Source: Chloroflexota bacterium (GTDB lineage: Bacteria; Chloroflexota; UBA6077; JACCZL01). Taken from it: a stretch of DNA of 37,552 nt. This document shows, in pieces, positions 17,301 through 26,028 of this stretch. The position numbers were made by a program, and so were the translations under genes. The stretch spans positions 1 to 37,552 of the forward strand of contig JADZEM010000131.1 in NCBI GenBank assembly GCA_020850535.1, given 5' to 3'. Numbering within the stretch: position 1 is the first letter of the stretch; each line of letters opens with the position of its first letter. The notes beneath the pieces are model-generated. The model searched no databases. It was not told the DNA's origin and saw only the letters and a list, made by a program, of their open reading frames with translations.

Positions 17301-18917
17301 CTACGCCGAGGTCAACGGGTACAGCCACTGGGTCTCGTCGGCGCGCGGGTCATACGAGACCTTCTTGTTCATCGCGAAGACGGCGTCGTTCTGGAACAGG
17401 AAGATGAACCCGGCGTCGTCCTTCAGCAGCTGCTGAACCCTCGCGTAGAGCGGCACACGCGCGCTCGGATCGAAGGTCGCCTCCGCCTGGTTGCACAGGG
17501 CGTAGACTTCCTCGTTGCGGTAGAACAGGCCGAGGTTCTGCTGCATCATCCACTTGATGGCCCAGGCCGGCTCGAAGTAGGCGTTGCCGAGGCTGTAGAT
17601 GTGCAGCGGCGAGAGCTGGTTCGCGACGCGGCGCGGGCCGAACGCGCCGAACTCGAAGACGTTCAGCTTGACGTCGATGCCGACCTGCCGCAGGTACTCG
17701 ACGATGGCCTCGGCCGGCTTGGAGTGGTCCGCGATGCTGCCGGTGAACGAGTCGAACTCGACCGAGAAGCCGTTCGGGTAGCCGGCCGCGGCCAGCAGCT
17801 CCTTCGCCTTCGGCGGGTCGTACGGGTACGGCGTCACGCTGGCGTCGTAGCCGAACGCAGCCGTGGGGACGGCCGTCGCGAGGCGCGTCGCATGGCCCAG
17901 GTAGAGCGCCGAGATGATGGCGTCCACGTCCACGGCGTAGTTGAGCGCCTGCCGCACGCGGACATCGTTGAACGGCGTCACGCGCGGATCGATCCCGATG
18001 AAGAAGACGCGCGGCGTGGCGATCGTCTTGACGGTCAGGTTCGGGTTCGCCTCAAGCTCGGCGATCCGCTCGTAGGGCACGTTAGCGACAAAATCGACCT
18101 CGCCGGTCTGGAGCGCGGCGATGCGGGCGGCATCCTCGAGAATCGGCCGCACGGTGATCTGCGAGATGCTGGCCGGGCCGCGCCAGTAGTTCGGGTTGGC
18201 CTGGAGCACGAGACGCTCGTTCTTGACCCACTCCGTCAGCATGAACGGACCGGTGCCGTTCGGCTTCGTGGCGAGCATGGCAGCGTCGGTTGCCATCGTG
18301 TGCGTGGGCGAGAGCATGCCGCCGTACAACTCGCTCAAGCGATTCGGGATCATGATGTCGGGCTGCTTGGTCCGCACCACGATGGTGCTGGCGTCTACGA
18401 CGTCCACGCCGGCGATGGTCGCCAGCTCCGAGCTGATAGTCGACTTGGTGGCCGGATCGATGGCCCGCTCGATGGTGAACTTGGCCGACTCGGCGTTGAA
18501 GGGGTCGCCGTTGTGGAACGTCACGCCCGAGCGCAGTTTGAACTGCCAGGACGCACCGTCGCCCAGGAAGCCCCACTCGGTGGCGAGCGCCGGCAGGATG
18601 TTCGCACTGGCGTCACGGGCCGTCAGCCCGTCAAACACGTTCGCGATGAAGATCTGGGTATTCCGGCCGACCGTCAGATGCGGGTCGAACGTGTTCGGCT
18701 CGGCCGAGAGCGCGATGGTCACGCTCTTGCCCTGGTTCGCCACGGCGGACGCTGCCCCGGCCGTCCGGTCCGTCAGCAGGCCGGCCGCCTCAGCCGACCG
18801 ACCGCCCAGGCCCGGCAGCGCTGCCAGCGCCAGCCCTCCAGCCGCCGCACCAGCCACCCGGCGAATCGCCTGACGCCGAGATACGCGACTGGTCCCTCTG
18901 CGATTCTCAACACGCAT
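17301..18917 (-). CDS. ABC transporter substrate-binding protein, family 5, Tat-type signal
   Basis: A 538-residue extracytoplasmic solute-binding protein of the peptide/opine/nickel class (SBP_bac_5). The N-terminus carries a twin-arginine motif (SRRQAIRR, about residues 13-20) followed by an Ala/Gly/Leu-rich hydrophobic stretch, and there is no lipobox cysteine. Family landmarks are EPNTFDPHLT, LATEWGFLGDGASWQFKLR, VTFHNGDPFNAESAKFTIER and VRQALNYAVDVDAI. The ATG start has GTGGAGG eight bases upstream. It is the first gene of the importer operon. The ligand cannot be read from sequence and could be a peptide or another organic compound. Confidence 0.93.
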   Translation of the reverse strand: MRVENRRGTSRVSRRQAIRRVAGAAAGGLALAALPGLGGRSAEAAGLLTDRTAGAASAVANQGKSVTIALSAEPNTFDPHLTVGRNTQIFIANVFDGLTARDASANILPALATEWGFLGDGASWQFKLRSGVTFHNGDPFNAESAKFTIERAIDPATKSTISSELATIAGVDVVDASTIVVRTKQPDIMIPNRLSELYGGMLSPTHTMATDAAMLATKPNGTGPFMLTEWVKNERLVLQANPNYWRGPASISQITVRPILEDAARIAALQTGEVDFVANVPYERIAELEANPNLTVKTIATPRVFFIGIDPRVTPFNDVRVRQALNYAVDVDAIISALYLGHATRLATAVPTAAFGYDASVTPYPYDPPKAKELLAAAGYPNGFSVEFDSFTGSIADHSKPAEAIVEYLRQVGIDVKLNVFEFGAFGPRRVANQLSPLHIYSLGNAYFEPAWAIKWMMQQNLGLFYRNEEVYALCNQAEATFDPSARVPLYARVQQLLKDDAGFIFLFQNDAVFAMNKKVSYDPRADETQWLYPLTSA

Positions 18918-19256
18918 CGCCCTGCCTCCACCCTCGCTCAACCACCAGCTGTTCCGCACCTGCGGGTCACTCACGACGATCGCGGCCCGCATCGAGCTGG
19001 TGCGGGCCGCCGAAACTGCGCTGTGACGCCTGACCAGACCCAGAAGCCGACACGTCCGGGGGCCAGGCAGTGGGGTGCCGTCGCCGCTACGATTGCTCGC
19101 CGCCAATGAGCAATCTGCCCTGTGGAGATGCCGAGGACCGACGGGAGTCACGCTGCTCAGCCGCACCGCCGGCCCGCCGCCAGATGGCGAATACCGGGAC
19201 GCACGCGAGCATGCCCTCAGACCCGCCCCTCCTGGACGATCTGAAGTGCGACAACA

Positions 19257-19274
19257 GTACGCACAAGTGCGTAC
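19257..19274. promoter_or_regulatory. Palindromic operator candidate
   Basis: GTACGCAC-AA-GTGCGTAC is a perfect 8+2+8 inverted repeat. It lies in the roughly 600-base region between the divergently transcribed binding-protein gene (start 18917) and molybdenum-hydroxylase gene (start 19514). The rest of 18918-19513 holds a promoter (19398-19426) and a repeated ACAGTGT (19292-19298 and 19314-19320), but no gene I can support. Confidence 0.6.
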
Positions 19275-19397
19275 GTGAACTGCCGGCAGCCGACAGTGTA
19301 GCGAGCGTTCAGCACAGTGTCAATCCCGGTGGGCGCCGGTTCTGCCAAAACGTCCCAACCGACGTCTGTGCGCGCTGCCGATGCTCGCCCGCCGCCG

Positions 19398-19426
19398 TTG
19401 AGACTGTCATGGCCCGCCGCTACAAT
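19398..19426 (+). promoter_or_regulatory. Sigma70-like promoter of second molybdenum hydroxylase
   Basis: TTGAGA (19398-19403), an exact 17-base spacer and TACAAT (19421-19426) form a near-consensus promoter. The predicted start is near 19433, giving a leader of about 80 bases to ATG 19514. Confidence 0.7.
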
Positions 19427-19513
19427 GCCGCCGGCTGCTGGTGCTCGTCATCGGAGCGCCACCCGCACCCGCGTCCAGGTGTCTGTCCCACCGTCTGTTC
19501 GTGGAGGGCTCCC

Positions 19514-21910
19514 ATGTCCGACCGGCGCCCACAGCGCCACGGCGCACCCGGCTATGTCGGCGCGGCGATCAGCCCGCGCGAGTCACGGAAGCTCGTGCTG
19601 GGGCGCGGCTCGTACATCGGCGACCTCACGCAGCCGGGGATGCTCCACATCGCCTTCGTCCGCAGCCCGTACGGGCATGCCCATATCCGCTCCATCGACA
19701 GTGCGGCCGCGAGACAGGCGCCCGGCATCCACGCGGTGCTGACCGGGGCGGACCTTGCGCGGGTCACCGCGCCGCTGCGGATGGCCCCGCCCATCGAAGG
19801 GCTGCTGCCGATGGAGATGACCACCCTGCCCGTCGACAAGGTCCGCTTCGTGGGTGACCCGGTCGCGTGCGTCGTCGGCGAGGACCGCTATCGCGTCGAG
19901 GACGCCTGCGCGCTGGTCGAGGTGGACTACGATCCGCTGCCGGCCGTCATCGATCCCGAGACGGCCCAACTGGCCGGCCAGCCGCTGGTTGATGAAACGA
20001 TCCCTGAGAATCGCCCATACTACGGCGTCTTCGCCCACGGCGACGTGGACGCGGCCCTCGCAGAAGCCGACCGCACCGTCACGGCGCGCTTCCACCAGGG
20101 TCGCCAGACCCACGCCCCCATCGAGACGCGCGGCTGTCTCGCCAGCTGGCTGCCCGGCGACGAGACGCTGACGTTCTGGCACTCGACGCAGATCCCCCAC
20201 CCGATGCGCTCGGCGCTGGCCGCCCGCCTGGGGATCCCCGAGAGCGACGTGCGGGTCATCACGCCGGATGTGGGCGGCGGCTTCGGGCAGAAGATCCCGC
20301 TCTACCGCGAGGAGCTGGCGACGGCGGCGGCCTCACGGATGCTCGGCCGGCCCGTGCGCTGGATCGAGACGCGCCGCGAGAACCTGATGGCGGCGCTCCA
20401 CGCCCGCGAGGACATCGTGGAGGTGCGCGCGGCCGTCACCCGTGATGGGACGATCCTCGGCCTGGACGTCGAGATCCTGGCCGACTTTGGCGCCTACGCC
20501 TACTTCCCGGCCAACTACATGGCCCGCGTCGTCGGCATGATGATCCCCGGCGCCTATCGGCTGCGCGACTACCGCTATGCGATCACGGCGGTCCTGACCA
20601 ACAAGTGCCCGTCTGGCCCATACCGCGCCCCGATGCTGATCTGCAGCTGGGTCACCGAAGGCACGATTGACGCCATCGCGCGGGCGCTCGGGCTGGACCC
20701 GGTCGAGGTGCGGCGGCGCAACATGCTGACGGACGCCGATCTGCCGTACCGCACTGCCACCGAGCTGACGTACCGGTCGGTTCACCCCCGCGCCACGCTG
20801 GAGCAGGCCCTTGCGTCCGTCCAGTACGACAGCCTGCGGGCAGCCCAGGAGTCCGCGCGCGCCGAGGGACGGATCATGGGGGTTGGCGTGGCGACGTACG
20901 TCGAGCCGAACACCTACGGTTCAGAGTTCTACAAGACGGCGGGCATCGCCGGGTCCGGCCACGACGCGGCCATCGTGCGGATGGAGCCGAGCGGGGCCGT
21001 CTCAGCGCAGATCGGGATTGTCAGTCAGGGGCAGGGCCACCAGACGACGGTGGCGCAGGCGCTCGCCGACGAGCTTGGCGTGAAACTGGAGCAAGTACGC
21101 GTCCACGCCGGCGACACCGCTGCCGCGCCGTACGGCATGGGCACGCGTGGCAGCCGTGGCGGGGTCGTGAGCGCCGGCGCGGCGCTGGGGGCGGCCCGCA
21201 TCATCAAGGAGAAGCTGGTGCGGATCGCCGGGCACCTGCTGGAGACGCCCCTCGAGGATCTGGAGGTGGCGGACGGCCGCATCGCCGTGAAGGGCGCGCC
21301 CGAGACCGGCTGGGCCATCGCGCAGCTAGCCCAGAAGGCGTATCTCGCACCGACCGAACTGCCGCCCGGCATGGAGCCGGGCCTCGAAGCGACCCACGCC
21401 TACGATCCGCCGCCGCTGACGTTCTCCAGCGGCACCCACGTCTGCGTGGTCGAGATCGACCGGGACACCGGCCGCCTGAAGATCGAGCGGTACCTGATCG
21501 TCGAGGATTGCGGCACGATGCTCAACCCGCGCATTGTGGAGGGACAGTTCCACGGCGCGACGGCGCAGGGGCTGGGCGGCGCGCTCTTCGAGGAGATCGT
21601 GTACAACGCGGACGGCCAGAACCTGAGCGGCTCGTTCCTGGACTACGCGATGCCCACGGCTGCAAAGTTGCCAACATTCACGGTGGAGCACCTGGGCATC
21701 CCCGATCCGAACACGCCGCTCGGGATGAAGGGGATGGCCGAGGGCGGCGTGATGGGCGCGTCGGCAGCGATCTCGAACGCCGTGGCGGATGCGCTGGCCC
21801 CGCTCGGCATCGACGCCAGCCGCCAACCGTTCAGCGCCCGCCGGGTAGCGGACGCCCTCTCGCGAATGAGTGGTGAGGACAGATCCTCGATCAGTTGCGA
21901 GCCTCGGTGA
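19514..21910 (+). CDS. Xanthine dehydrogenase-family molybdopterin-binding subunit (second copy)
   Basis: A 798-residue molybdenum-hydroxylase large subunit with the hammerhead domain at about residues 25-140, GGGFGQKIPLYREE (about 253), SGPYRAPM (about 366), RGSRGGVVSAG and the glutamate-bearing GMAEGG (about 741). It is clearly related to the copy at 9321-11654 but diverged: the canonical YRGAGRPE loop is YRAPMLI here, which probably means a different substrate. The ATG at 19514 has GGAGGG just upstream. The longer open frame from 19070 is not protein-like. No small subunits are adjacent. The 3' end overlaps the convergent small gene by 20 bases. Confidence 0.92.
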   Translation: MSDRRPQRHGAPGYVGAAISPRESRKLVLGRGSYIGDLTQPGMLHIAFVRSPYGHAHIRSIDSAAARQAPGIHAVLTGADLARVTAPLRMAPPIEGLLPMEMTTLPVDKVRFVGDPVACVVGEDRYRVEDACALVEVDYDPLPAVIDPETAQLAGQPLVDETIPENRPYYGVFAHGDVDAALAEADRTVTARFHQGRQTHAPIETRGCLASWLPGDETLTFWHSTQIPHPMRSALAARLGIPESDVRVITPDVGGGFGQKIPLYREELATAAASRMLGRPVRWIETRRENLMAALHAREDIVEVRAAVTRDGTILGLDVEILADFGAYAYFPANYMARVVGMMIPGAYRLRDYRYAITAVLTNKCPSGPYRAPMLICSWVTEGTIDAIARALGLDPVEVRRRNMLTDADLPYRTATELTYRSVHPRATLEQALASVQYDSLRAAQESARAEGRIMGVGVATYVEPNTYGSEFYKTAGIAGSGHDAAIVRMEPSGAVSAQIGIVSQGQGHQTTVAQALADELGVKLEQVRVHAGDTAAAPYGMGTRGSRGGVVSAGAALGAARIIKEKLVRIAGHLLETPLEDLEVADGRIAVKGAPETGWAIAQLAQKAYLAPTELPPGMEPGLEATHAYDPPPLTFSSGTHVCVVEIDRDTGRLKIERYLIVEDCGTMLNPRIVEGQFHGATAQGLGGALFEEIVYNADGQNLSGSFLDYAMPTAAKLPTFTVEHLGIPDPNTPLGMKGMAEGGVMGASAAISNAVADALAPLGIDASRQPFSARRVADALSRMSGEDRSSISCEPR

Positions 21911-22100
21911 TCTGGTGATCGACACCCAGATCCAGCGCCATTTGAACGCCTTCCATCCAGTCAGCAACAAGCAACCGGTCGGCAGGACTCAGCGCATTCC
22001 GCACAGCGGGCAAATGTTTGGCGACAAAGCCGATCGCTTCGCTGTTGCGATTCTCCTGGATGAGCACGGAGAGCTGGCGCTTGAACTCGTCAATGTCCAT
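21891..22100 (-). CDS. Small hypothetical protein
   Basis: A 69-residue, mostly helical protein (starts MDIDEFKRQLSVLIQ, contains ADRLLVADWMEGVQMAL) of no family I recognise. The ATG at 22100 has AAGGG upstream. It overlaps the preceding gene's stop by 11 bases and the 3' end of the molybdenum-hydroxylase gene by 20 bases on the other strand. Tight coupling to the upstream 136-residue protein suggests a two-component unit, possibly of toxin-antitoxin type. That is a guess from layout only. Confidence 0.55.
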   Translation of the reverse strand: MDIDEFKRQLSVLIQENRNSEAIGFVAKHLPAVRNALSPADRLLVADWMEGVQMALDLGVDHQITEARN

Positions 22101-22500
22101 GGAGTGCCCTTCGCCACGCCGCCTCAAGTCCCGGCTGATCGGGTTCGCGCGTACTGTTACGGGCGCCAAACGCACTTCGAGCCTGACTCATCACGCGGGC
22201 ACGCTGTCGAAGCGTCAGCGGCGGCTGGCTACTTGATCGTAACACGCCCTCGACACGCTGAAGGAGGTGGTCAGCGACCGTTCCGGGCGCATGCCTCCAG
22301 AGTGCTGCCGAGAGGTCAGCAGGGTCGATCTGGGCGGCACGCCCAAACGCGTGATAGGCCTCAACGTAGTAGCTGTAGCTGGCCAGCATGGGGTGGAGTC
22401 CGAGCACAAGGATGCGGTCAACGATTGACGTCCGCCTGCCCCGGTCGGCCAGCCGGTACCGCGCGTTCTGGGACAGCGCAGAGATGTCAAGGTTCAGCAT
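22090..22500 (-). CDS. Hypothetical protein, first gene of a small overlapping pair
   Basis: A 136-residue basic protein without a recognised domain. A central segment (HPMLASYSYYVEAYHAFGRA) is aromatic-rich, and the C-terminal third is arginine-rich. The ATG at 22500 has GGGAGG ten bases upstream. A TTG at 22533 would add residues but has no such site. Its stop lies within the following 69-residue gene. The codon pattern is like the surrounding genome. Function is unknown. Confidence 0.5.
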   Translation of the reverse strand: MLNLDISALSQNARYRLADRGRRTSIVDRILVLGLHPMLASYSYYVEAYHAFGRAAQIDPADLSAALWRHAPGTVADHLLQRVEGVLRSSSQPPLTLRQRARVMSQARSAFGARNSTREPDQPGLEAAWRRALHGH

Positions 22501-22538
22501 TCGCCAGTCGCCTCCCAGCGCACCCTTGCACAAATGTC

Positions 22539-23639
22539 CTATCGGACGCGGCCTCGCGCCGCGATGGGCCAGACCGCCACGACCGTGCCCCCGCGCGTCA
22601 CGTAGTAGACATCGTGGAGGTTAATCGTCGTGTCGCAGTGGCTCGGGATCAGCTCGACCTTGTCGCCGGGGCGCACCGGACAGCCGTTCTCGAAGGTCAG
22701 CTTGCCGTGCTCATCGCCCATGAACCCGTAGGTCGCATCGAGGCCGCGCACGGCCGGCGCACCTGAGTCGCTGCTGAGCGTCTTGTAGCCAGCGTCCACG
22801 ACCGCCGCATTCGTCCGCTGGGTCGAGACGACGGAGACCAGCACGGACAGACCGTTCTCGAAGCCGACGCCCTGCACTGCGCCGTAGTCACTGTCCATCA
22901 CGACGTACGATCCGGGCTGGACTTCGGTGATCAGCGGCCACTCGGCGGCGTAGCGGAATGTGCCGGTGCCGGCCGTGCTGACGATGTCTACGCGGTGGCC
23001 CTGCTCGGTCAGCAGCTCGGCGGTCTGGGACAGGAGCTGCATCGCGCTGGCGTTCGCCTCGCGGCGCGCCTCAGGCTCGCGGACGTGCTGGAGGTGCCCC
23101 TCGTACCCCTGGAGGCCCACAAGCTGGAGGCCGCCGAGGCCATTCAGACGCTCGGCCAATGCCACGGCCGGCGCGCCAGGCTCGACGCCGGTGCGATTCT
23201 GCCCCACGTTGACGTCGATCAGGCACCGGAGGCGAACGCCGGCTGCTGTCGCCGCCTCCGAGAGCCGGGCAGCCGCCCCGGCATCGTCCACGACGGTCAG
23301 CACCTCGACCTGCTTCGCTACCCCGAGCAGCCGTCGGATCTTGGCGTCGCCAACGACCTCGGTCGTGACCAGAATCGGGCCGACGCCGCCGGCCGCCATG
23401 ACCTCGGCCTCGCCAAGCTTGGCGCAGCAGATCCCGATGGCCCCGCGCGCCAGTTGCATCAGCGCGATGTTCGGCGTCTTGTGGGTCTTGGTGTGCGGCC
23501 GGGCGCGCACGCGGGAACCGGCCAGCGCCTGATCCAGGCGATCCAGGTTCCGCTCGACGGCGTCAAGGTCGAGGATCAGCGAGGGTGTATCTAGCTCGTG
23601 GACGGACAGACCGACAGCGCTCGGATCGGGGGGCCACAT
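22539..23639 (-). CDS. DSD1/D-threonine aldolase-like PLP enzyme (alanine racemase N-terminal fold)
   Basis: A 366-residue fold-type III PLP enzyme. Family members cleave D-threonine or other D-3-hydroxy amino acids, or dehydrate D-serine. The Schiff-base lysine is K51 in RPHTKTHK. The barrel carries DVNVGQNRTGV and GLQGYEGH segments. A C-terminal metal site is marked by PSHCDTTINLHDVYYV, with the His and the Asp two residues later as in D-threonine aldolase. The ATG at 23639 is preferred because AAGGAG precedes it and homology begins soon after. The 69 extra upstream codons in frame are not protein-like. Family is confident, substrate is not. Confidence 0.88.
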   Translation of the reverse strand: MWPPDPSAVGLSVHELDTPSLILDLDAVERNLDRLDQALAGSRVRARPHTKTHKTPNIALMQLARGAIGICCAKLGEAEVMAAGGVGPILVTTEVVGDAKIRRLLGVAKQVEVLTVVDDAGAAARLSEAATAAGVRLRCLIDVNVGQNRTGVEPGAPAVALAERLNGLGGLQLVGLQGYEGHLQHVREPEARREANASAMQLLSQTAELLTEQGHRVDIVSTAGTGTFRYAAEWPLITEVQPGSYVVMDSDYGAVQGVGFENGLSVLVSVVSTQRTNAAVVDAGYKTLSSDSGAPAVRGLDATYGFMGDEHGKLTFENGCPVRPGDKVELIPSHCDTTINLHDVYYVTRGGTVVAVWPIAARGRVR

Positions 23640-23997
23640 GCGGTCACTCCTTCGCCGCCACCGCGGAGACTCCGCACAGCCGCCTGCCGAAGCGGCGGCT
23701 GGGGGATCACGGTGACGGCGAGAGGATAGAGCGAGCAGGTGGCTGATGCACGAGTCCATGTTCTGTCCGGTTGCGTGGCGGCACTGTATCGCCCTCTTAC
23801 AAGCCCTGTGACGCGCAACACCGCCACGCCCCACGCTCGACACTTATGCTGAAAACAGTGAGAGCAGCAGCGTCGACTCCCACAAACTGACGAGAGCGGC
23901 GCAAGCTGCTGCTGCCGACGACACCCCGCCGCACTGGCCGGCAGGGAGTTCGCGTTGTCGCGAGATACTACATGCTTGGAGCGCACGGACGAGCCAC
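23640..23997. other. Intergenic region between divergent genes
   Basis: About 360 bases between the DSD1-like gene and the coiled-coil gene. I see no gene, no convincing promoter pair and no notable repeat here. Confidence 0.4.
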
Positions 23998-25914
23998 ATG
24001 ATCGTACATGAACGCCAACTCCTGGACGATACGCCACGGCCCGGACATCCAGGCGCGCAGCCCAGTCTGGCCATTCTTGAGGCGGCGCTCGAGATCGGGC
24101 GCGAGGGCCGCCACTGGCTGGGCGGCCGGCTGATTGACGACCGTGCCGCACAGGCCAACCTCGAGGGTGAGGTGCAGCGGCTGGAGCAGGCCCTCCAGGG
24201 TCGGGAAGCCGCCATCGCAGCGCTCAGCGAGCAGGCCGCGGCAGCGGCGAACCTCAACAGCCAGTTGTCCCGCCAGATCTCGGTGCTCTGGGACGAGCGC
24301 GAGCGACTGCTGGGCTTCCTGGACGAGGCTGCCAGGGAGCGTGAGCAGCGCGCGGCCAGCCTCGGTGAGCCGAGCGGTGGCGCGCCTGACGTCGCATCGG
24401 CCCTGGCTGCGCTGACGCGGGAGCGGGACGCTCTGGCGGCCGAGTTGGTCCGCCTCCGGTCCGGCGCGCCGCCCGCTGCCGGCGAGCCGGCCGTCGAGAG
24501 CGCGGACCTCGTCGAACTGGGGCAGGCCCTGGAGCTGATCGGCGGGGCGCTGGGCGAGATCCGCCAACTGGCCCTGGACGCACGGACCGGCGCACCTGCC
24601 GCCGTCACAGCCACCCCGGCCGCGTCCGCCGCGACCGGCCTCACGGCGCTGACCGGTCTGCAGGGCGAGGTCGGCAAGCTGGGCGAGCGTATCGAGTGGC
24701 TCGCGGCGAGCCTCGGCGATCTGCTCGACGCGCAGGCGTCCCCGCCATCCCAGGGGATCACCTACCTGAGCCAGCATCGGCGGCAGGCCGAGCACGTACA
24801 CCCGGCGCGTGACGCCGCCATGGTCGATCGGGACCGGGCGGCACGGCTCCTTCCCGCGCTGTCACACGGCGCGCGCACCCGGCCATTGCTGACACTCCAG
24901 GCCGTCGAGCGGGCGCTGGCTCGGGCGCTGCCGTCCATCGGGCTGCCACGCGAGATCGTCGCCCCGCTCCTCTCCACCTGGCTGGCAGGAGCCGCGCCGA
25001 TGGTGTCAGGCCGCGACGCCCTCACCACGCTCTCGCTGTGCGGGCGGGTCCTGGCCGGCGACCGGGTGGCCATCGTGCCGGTCTCGGCGTCGTTCAACTA
25101 CCCCGAGCAACTCTTCCTCGCCGACGATGCGAGCGAGGCTGATGCCGAGGCCAGGTCGACCCTGCTTGACCTGCTGCTGGATGCAGTCAGCGCGGACGGG
25201 CGGGAACGGCTCTCACTGGTGATCTTCGAGGGGGCGAACCGGGCGTCAGCCGAGCGGGTGCTCCTGCCGTTGCTCCGGACCGTCTCAGGCCGCGCCGCTG
25301 ATGGCTCCGCGCTTCTGCTTGATCGGGTGCTCCCAGACGGCTCGATGGACGACGAGCGCGTCGCCGCGCTGGCGCAGCGACCCTGGCCTGGCAATGTGCT
25401 GGTCGCCGCGACGCTCACGGACGAGGACGGTGCTCGACCGCTGCCCTCCGATCTGTGGGCGCGGTCAACTTACCTCTGCCTGGATCATCTCCCCACCACC
25501 CAGGTCGCGTGGCTGGCGGACGCCGATCCGGCCAGCCAGCAGGCGCTCGCACAACGGGTTTCGTTCGTGCCGTCCGAGCTGTGGGAGGGCTGGACAGCCG
25601 AGACGCGCGACGAGGCCGAGCTGACAGCCTGCACGTCTGGCGACGTCGAGGTGCTGGACAGCCGGCGCGACGTCGTGGCGATGTGGCGGATGATCGAGGC
25701 CGGGCTGGCCGTCCTCGGGCGGCGCCACCCTGCCGAGCGCACGGCGTCGGTGCTCCTGCACCATGCCGTCGTCCCCTGGGCGGTGAGCGCCGGGCTGGAT
25801 CGTGAAGCTGCGAGGCTCGTGGAGAGCCAGGCCGGCCCGGGAGACGGCCAGTCACTGCCACGTCCCTGCTGCCCGTGCCTGGAGCGCGCCATCCGAGGCG
25901 CCGCCGACCGCTAG
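23998..25914 (+). CDS. Coiled-coil protein with degenerate McrB-like AAA domain
   Basis: A 638-residue protein, not confidently assigned. Residues of about 50-125 and 130-160 are heptad-rich coiled coil (LEGEVQRLEQALQGREAAIA, LWDERERLLGFLDEAARERE). The second half follows the order of an McrB-type AAA ATPase. A Walker-A position (APMVSGRDALTTLSLCGRVL, about 331) lacks the GxxGxGK[ST] core. VAIVPVSASFNYPEQLF follows. The Walker-B position reads LSLVIFEGANRA (about 406) instead of an acidic pair. NVLVAATLTDEDGARPLPSD (about 466) resembles the sensor-1 region. It would therefore be an inactive AAA scaffold. The C-terminus has a Cys cluster (CCPCLE). The start is uncertain because only a weak ribosome site precedes ATG 23998. 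Confidence 0.6.
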   Translation: MIVHERQLLDDTPRPGHPGAQPSLAILEAALEIGREGRHWLGGRLIDDRAAQANLEGEVQRLEQALQGREAAIAALSEQAAAAANLNSQLSRQISVLWDERERLLGFLDEAAREREQRAASLGEPSGGAPDVASALAALTRERDALAAELVRLRSGAPPAAGEPAVESADLVELGQALELIGGALGEIRQLALDARTGAPAAVTATPAASAATGLTALTGLQGEVGKLGERIEWLAASLGDLLDAQASPPSQGITYLSQHRRQAEHVHPARDAAMVDRDRAARLLPALSHGARTRPLLTLQAVERALARALPSIGLPREIVAPLLSTWLAGAAPMVSGRDALTTLSLCGRVLAGDRVAIVPVSASFNYPEQLFLADDASEADAEARSTLLDLLLDAVSADGRERLSLVIFEGANRASAERVLLPLLRTVSGRAADGSALLLDRVLPDGSMDDERVAALAQRPWPGNVLVAATLTDEDGARPLPSDLWARSTYLCLDHLPTTQVAWLADADPASQQALAQRVSFVPSELWEGWTAETRDEAELTACTSGDVEVLDSRRDVVAMWRMIEAGLAVLGRRHPAERTASVLLHHAVVPWAVSAGLDREAARLVESQAGPGDGQSLPRPCCPCLERAIRGAADR

Positions 25915-25944
25915 CGGGCCACGCCCACCGATACGGCGACGCTC

Positions 25945-25985
25945 GACGCCCCCGGTCACAACGGGCTGTTGTGACCGGGGGCGTC
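25945..25985. terminator. Strong bidirectional hairpin terminator
   Basis: GACGCCCCCGGTCACAAC (25945-25962) and its exact complement (25968-25985) form an 18-bp perfect stem with a 5-base loop. It lies between the convergent ends of the coiled-coil gene (25914) and the UPF0182 gene (26029). No T-run follows on either side, which is common in high-GC genomes. Confidence 0.8.
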
Positions 25986-26028
25986 TGGTTCCACGCGAGG
26001 GATGTGGCGGTTTCTCGCCGACCGGCGA

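Noticed and set aside
17145-19109. A 654-codon plus-strand open frame across the binding-protein gene
   Set aside because: It is antisense to a convincing SBP_bac_5 gene with signal peptide. Its product is low-complexity and unlike any protein.
19070-19513. Upstream extension of the second molybdenum hydroxylase
   Set aside because: The region contains the promoter and palindrome, and its translation is not protein-like. ATG 19514 has a good ribosome site.
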